DNA of 64,000 nt, from assembly GCF_000212735.1 (NCBI RefSeq), contig NC_015510.1, positions 6,635,001-6,699,000 of the forward strand, read 5' to 3'. A program made the translations under genes and the position numbers. The number at the start of each line of letters is the position of its first letter. The first letter of the stretch is position 1. The notes under the pieces are model-generated. The model had not been told where the DNA came from and did no database searches. It saw only the letters and a program-made list of their open reading frames with translations. The stretch is from Haliscomenobacter hydrossis DSM 1100. GTDB lineage: Bacteria > Bacteroidota > Bacteroidia > Chitinophagales > Saprospiraceae. Of the stretch, positions 62,069 through 64,000 are shown piece by piece.

Positions 62069-63715
62069 TCAATTTCCAATGCTGCGGATTTGTGCATCCA
62101 CCCCCGTCATCTCCCAATGCCCCAAGGAAACCGGAATGTTCCCCATTGCATTAAGCTGATCCAAAAAGTCTTTGATCTGAAAAGGCGCTTTGTTACTTTC
62201 TTTTATCCTGGCAAAATCCGTCATGGCGCTTTCGATCAGGTATTTTCCGGTGAGGTAACTGGTGCCGTAACCGGGTTGGCGCAGGTAGAGGTGTTGTTCA
62301 AAAATTCGCAATTCTGGTTCTGTTTTCATCCAGCCACGTGGGGTGTATTCCGAGTGAATGCCTCCCGCTTCCTCCATGGTCATTTCGTTGGCATGCGCAT
62401 AAAGGGAGCCTAAACCTCGGGCGGCCCGCTGGGCAAGCATGATGTACACAATCTCCCGAACCCGGGGATTGTCATCGTACAAGCCTGCCTGCATGAACAT
62501 TTCTTCCACAGCGGTAGCGATGCCTTCGTTGTGGGAGTCAAAAATGTTGTACAACAAGGGAGCGCGGCGAATCTCGTCCCGGTGCGGCTCCTTATCCATC
62601 AACGCCAATTCAAACCAATGGTAAAAATGCGAATACAGCGGGCGTGGGTCATAATGCACGGTGATCCAGAAAAAATTGCGTTGCTCCGCCGGGATAAATT
62701 TGCCCAAATGCACCTCCAGCGCAGGCGCAAAATAATCCTTAAGGGTCATCATTTCTGCTTGCTCCAAAAAAGTCATCAGACTTTGGGCGGAACGTTTGGC
62801 CAGGGCATCGTAGGCTTCTGGAGAGTCAACAGCCACTAGTTCCGGTAATTTCCGGTTGCGGTGTTCTTCCAGTTTCAGGGCAGACCAGGCGCGGGCGAGT
62901 TCACGTTTCAGGAGCATGACCTCGTCTTCCCAGGTCAGTGGAACGAGGTGTACATTTTGCTGGTACCAGGTATAATTTTCTTTACCGATGCCAGAAGGGC
63001 CGGTTTTAGTTTTGGCCTCTTTTTCCAGCCAAGCAGTCAAATCATCAGTGGAAGTGATGGCCGTCTGGATGGTGGACTCCAACTCCTTGTCCCCTTTAAC
63101 GCCGGGCAAATCCAGCATGGCCTTGAGGTTTTCGCTCTGGGTGCGGATGTCGCGGATACCGGCCATCCAGAGGTCTTTGGCATTACCCGTCAGGTTGTTT
63201 TTGGCCTGTTCATTTAGGGGCTGGATCACCCGCAGGCTGGTCAGTAAGCGCTTTTTATCGGCAGGACTCAGCGGAAAAGTATAGGTCCAGAGGTCGGTGA
63301 CTCCATGATGGGTAGGGCCTTCGTGGCCAGGAACGTCACTGCGATCGGTATACAGGGATTGATAAAAGGCGGGGTCGCGGGCCCAGGGCTGGAGCACCCG
63401 TTCGTTGAAGTCGTAACCATTCATTTCAGCCCACACGATGTGCCAGTCTACCCGTTGCGCAATGGTCCAGTTAGACGTATCCATCGCCAGGAGTTGTGCT
63501 TGGAGTTTTTTGAACTCCGGTTGGCGCTTTTGGAAGGTTGCCGCGGTGTAATCGGGCGCTCCCTCGAGTAGGGGAGGGTTTTCGAAAGCGCGCCAGGTTT
63601 TAAAGAGGGTGACGAGGTCGGGGTAGTCGGTAGAACCTGTGACTTGGTTTTTTTCAGGTTGACAAGCAGAAAACAGGCAAAATGTGAGGAGGAGGGCAAA
63701 TGAGTGGCGAATCAT
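62069..63715 (-). CDS. DUF885-like lipoprotein
   Basis: A 548-residue exported protein starting at 63715 ([20 protein letters not shown]), with a lipobox Cys at about residue 18, so it is probably anchored to a membrane. The helical body has [72 protein letters not shown] and [21 protein letters not shown], a pattern I associate with DUF885 proteins (putative metallopeptidase-like). The HExxH-type motif is not clear, the His-Asn-Glu at the last segment being the nearest. Activity unproven. Confidence 0.65.
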   Translation of the reverse strand: MIRHSFALLLTFCLFSACQPEKNQVTGSTDYPDLVTLFKTWRAFENPPLLEGAPDYTAATFQKRQPEFKKLQAQLLAMDTSNWTIAQRVDWHIVWAEMNGYDFNERVLQPWARDPAFYQSLYTDRSDVPGHEGPTHHGVTDLWTYTFPLSPADKKRLLTSLRVIQPLNEQAKNNLTGNAKDLWMAGIRDIRTQSENLKAMLDLPGVKGDKELESTIQTAITSTDDLTAWLEKEAKTKTGPSGIGKENYTWYQQNVHLVPLTWEDEVMLLKRELARAWSALKLEEHRNRKLPELVAVDSPEAYDALAKRSAQSLMTFLEQAEMMTLKDYFAPALEVHLGKFIPAEQRNFFWITVHYDPRPLYSHFYHWFELALMDKEPHRDEIRRAPLLYNIFDSHNEGIATAVEEMFMQAGLYDDNPRVREIVYIMLAQRAARGLGSLYAHANEMTMEEAGGIHSEYTPRGWMKTEPELRIFEQHLYLRQPGYGTSYLTGKYLIESAMTDFARIKESNKAPFQIKDFLDQLNAMGNIPVSLGHWEMTGVDAQIRSIGN

Positions 63716-63766
63716 GTTCTTGTTTTTGACCTGAACAAGATACAGATTCAATGGAATTGTATAGGC

Positions 63767-64000
63767 CTATTTTTTTCCAAACCACAATTTAAATGCATTG
63801 CCTACCGCCGGGTGCAAAATGGTGCCATGATCTTCATCTGGCAGGTATTCGAAAAACACCTGCTCGGGTACATGGTTTTTTTTGATTAAACGGGCGAGTT
63901 TTTTGGCATCACCCACCATCATTTTTCCTTCTTTTCCGACGGCGATATAGACCCTGGTGTTGGGGGCAGGTGCAACTGGCATTTGGGTCAATAAGGATGC
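63767..64000 (-). CDS. esterase-like alpha/beta hydrolase, C-terminal part (cut by window end)
   Basis: The minus-strand frame is open to the window edge and ends at 63767. The residues include NTRVYIAVGKEGKMMVGDAKKLARLI, FFEYLPDEDHGTILHPAVGNAFKLWFG. The DEDHGTILHPA segment holds the catalytic His of the esterase D-like/Fes-type putative esterases common in Bacteroidota. The nucleophile lies beyond the window. Confidence 0.75.
   Translation of the reverse strand, partial: ASLLTQMPVAPAPNTRVYIAVGKEGKMMVGDAKKLARLIKKNHVPEQVFFEYLPDEDHGTILHPAVGNAFKLWFGKK

Noticed and set aside
1-64000. tRNA, rRNA or riboswitch genes
   Set aside because: No cloverleaf, ribosomal sequence or recognisable riboswitch core was seen on reading through the gaps; a covariance-model search would be needed to exclude small RNAs.

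Overview
The window looks like a chromosomal segment from a large-genome Bacteroidota bacterium, most likely a filamentous or gliding Saprospiraceae-type organism (Haliscomenobacter/Lewinella-like; this placement is inference). The signs are a gliding-motility-associated C-terminal (T9SS type B) sorting domain, 7TMR-DISM and TPR hybrid histidine kinases, LytTR regulation, XisH/XisI proteins, absence of Shine-Dalgarno sequences, and Bacteroidota-type promoters (TAnnTTTG).

Layout. 0-3 kb: the end of a Crp/Fnr regulator, an alpha/beta hydrolase, small unknown genes, and an intact xisH-xisI pair beside the wreck of a second xisH-xisI pair and a truncated DUF433 gene. 3-12.9 kb: a 2046-residue alpha-2-macroglobulin, an FAD oxidoreductase, an MmcQ/YjbR protein, a two-domain VOC dioxygenase and a secreted protein. 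13-19.6 kb: a C39-peptidase ABC exporter with an HlyD partner, then an APC permease overlapping an aldo/keto reductase-RidA fusion. 19.7-24.5 kb: a PIF1-like helicase, a DUF72 protein, bioF and bioD. 24.6-34 kb: an A+T-rich unknown gene, a LytTR regulator and a phosphorelay island (two tandem hybrid kinases with nearly identical kinase/receiver halves, a lone receiver, an Hpt protein). 34-39.5 kb: bioA, a ketoacyl synthase, bioB and tpiA, with a 176-bp palindromic element and a second copy of it interrupted by about 450 bp of nested palindromes. 39.5-42.5 kb: secreted, SPOR-domain and small membrane proteins.

42.5-52.9 kb is the most unusual region: seven tightly packed plus-strand genes behind one recognisable promoter. 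They encode a polyprenyl-synthase-fold protein with both aspartate-rich motifs altered, a small GAF-like protein, a 1080-residue GAF plus divergent GHKL histidine kinase, two unknown proteins, a receiver-AAA+-HTH regulator with a modified GAFTGA loop, and a paralogous receiver-(degenerate AAA+)-HTH protein ending in a TIR-like domain. I read this as a candidate undescribed signal-transduction or conflict system in which a sensor kinase controls one regulator and one TIR-bearing pseudo-regulator.

52.9-64 kb: mostly minus-strand secreted or hydrolytic functions (GH39-like, a phosphotransferase fragment, a serine hydrolase, a GH18 chitinase whose signal peptide is out of frame at an A7 run, a T9SS type B protein, an amidohydrolase, a DUF885-like lipoprotein, an esterase fragment) and one plus-strand YheT-type hydrolase.

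Many gaps carry long inverted repeats built from short reiterated words; at least eleven such elements are listed, several with perfect arms of 22-42 bp. No tRNA, rRNA, CRISPR array, transposase or prophage gene was recognised.
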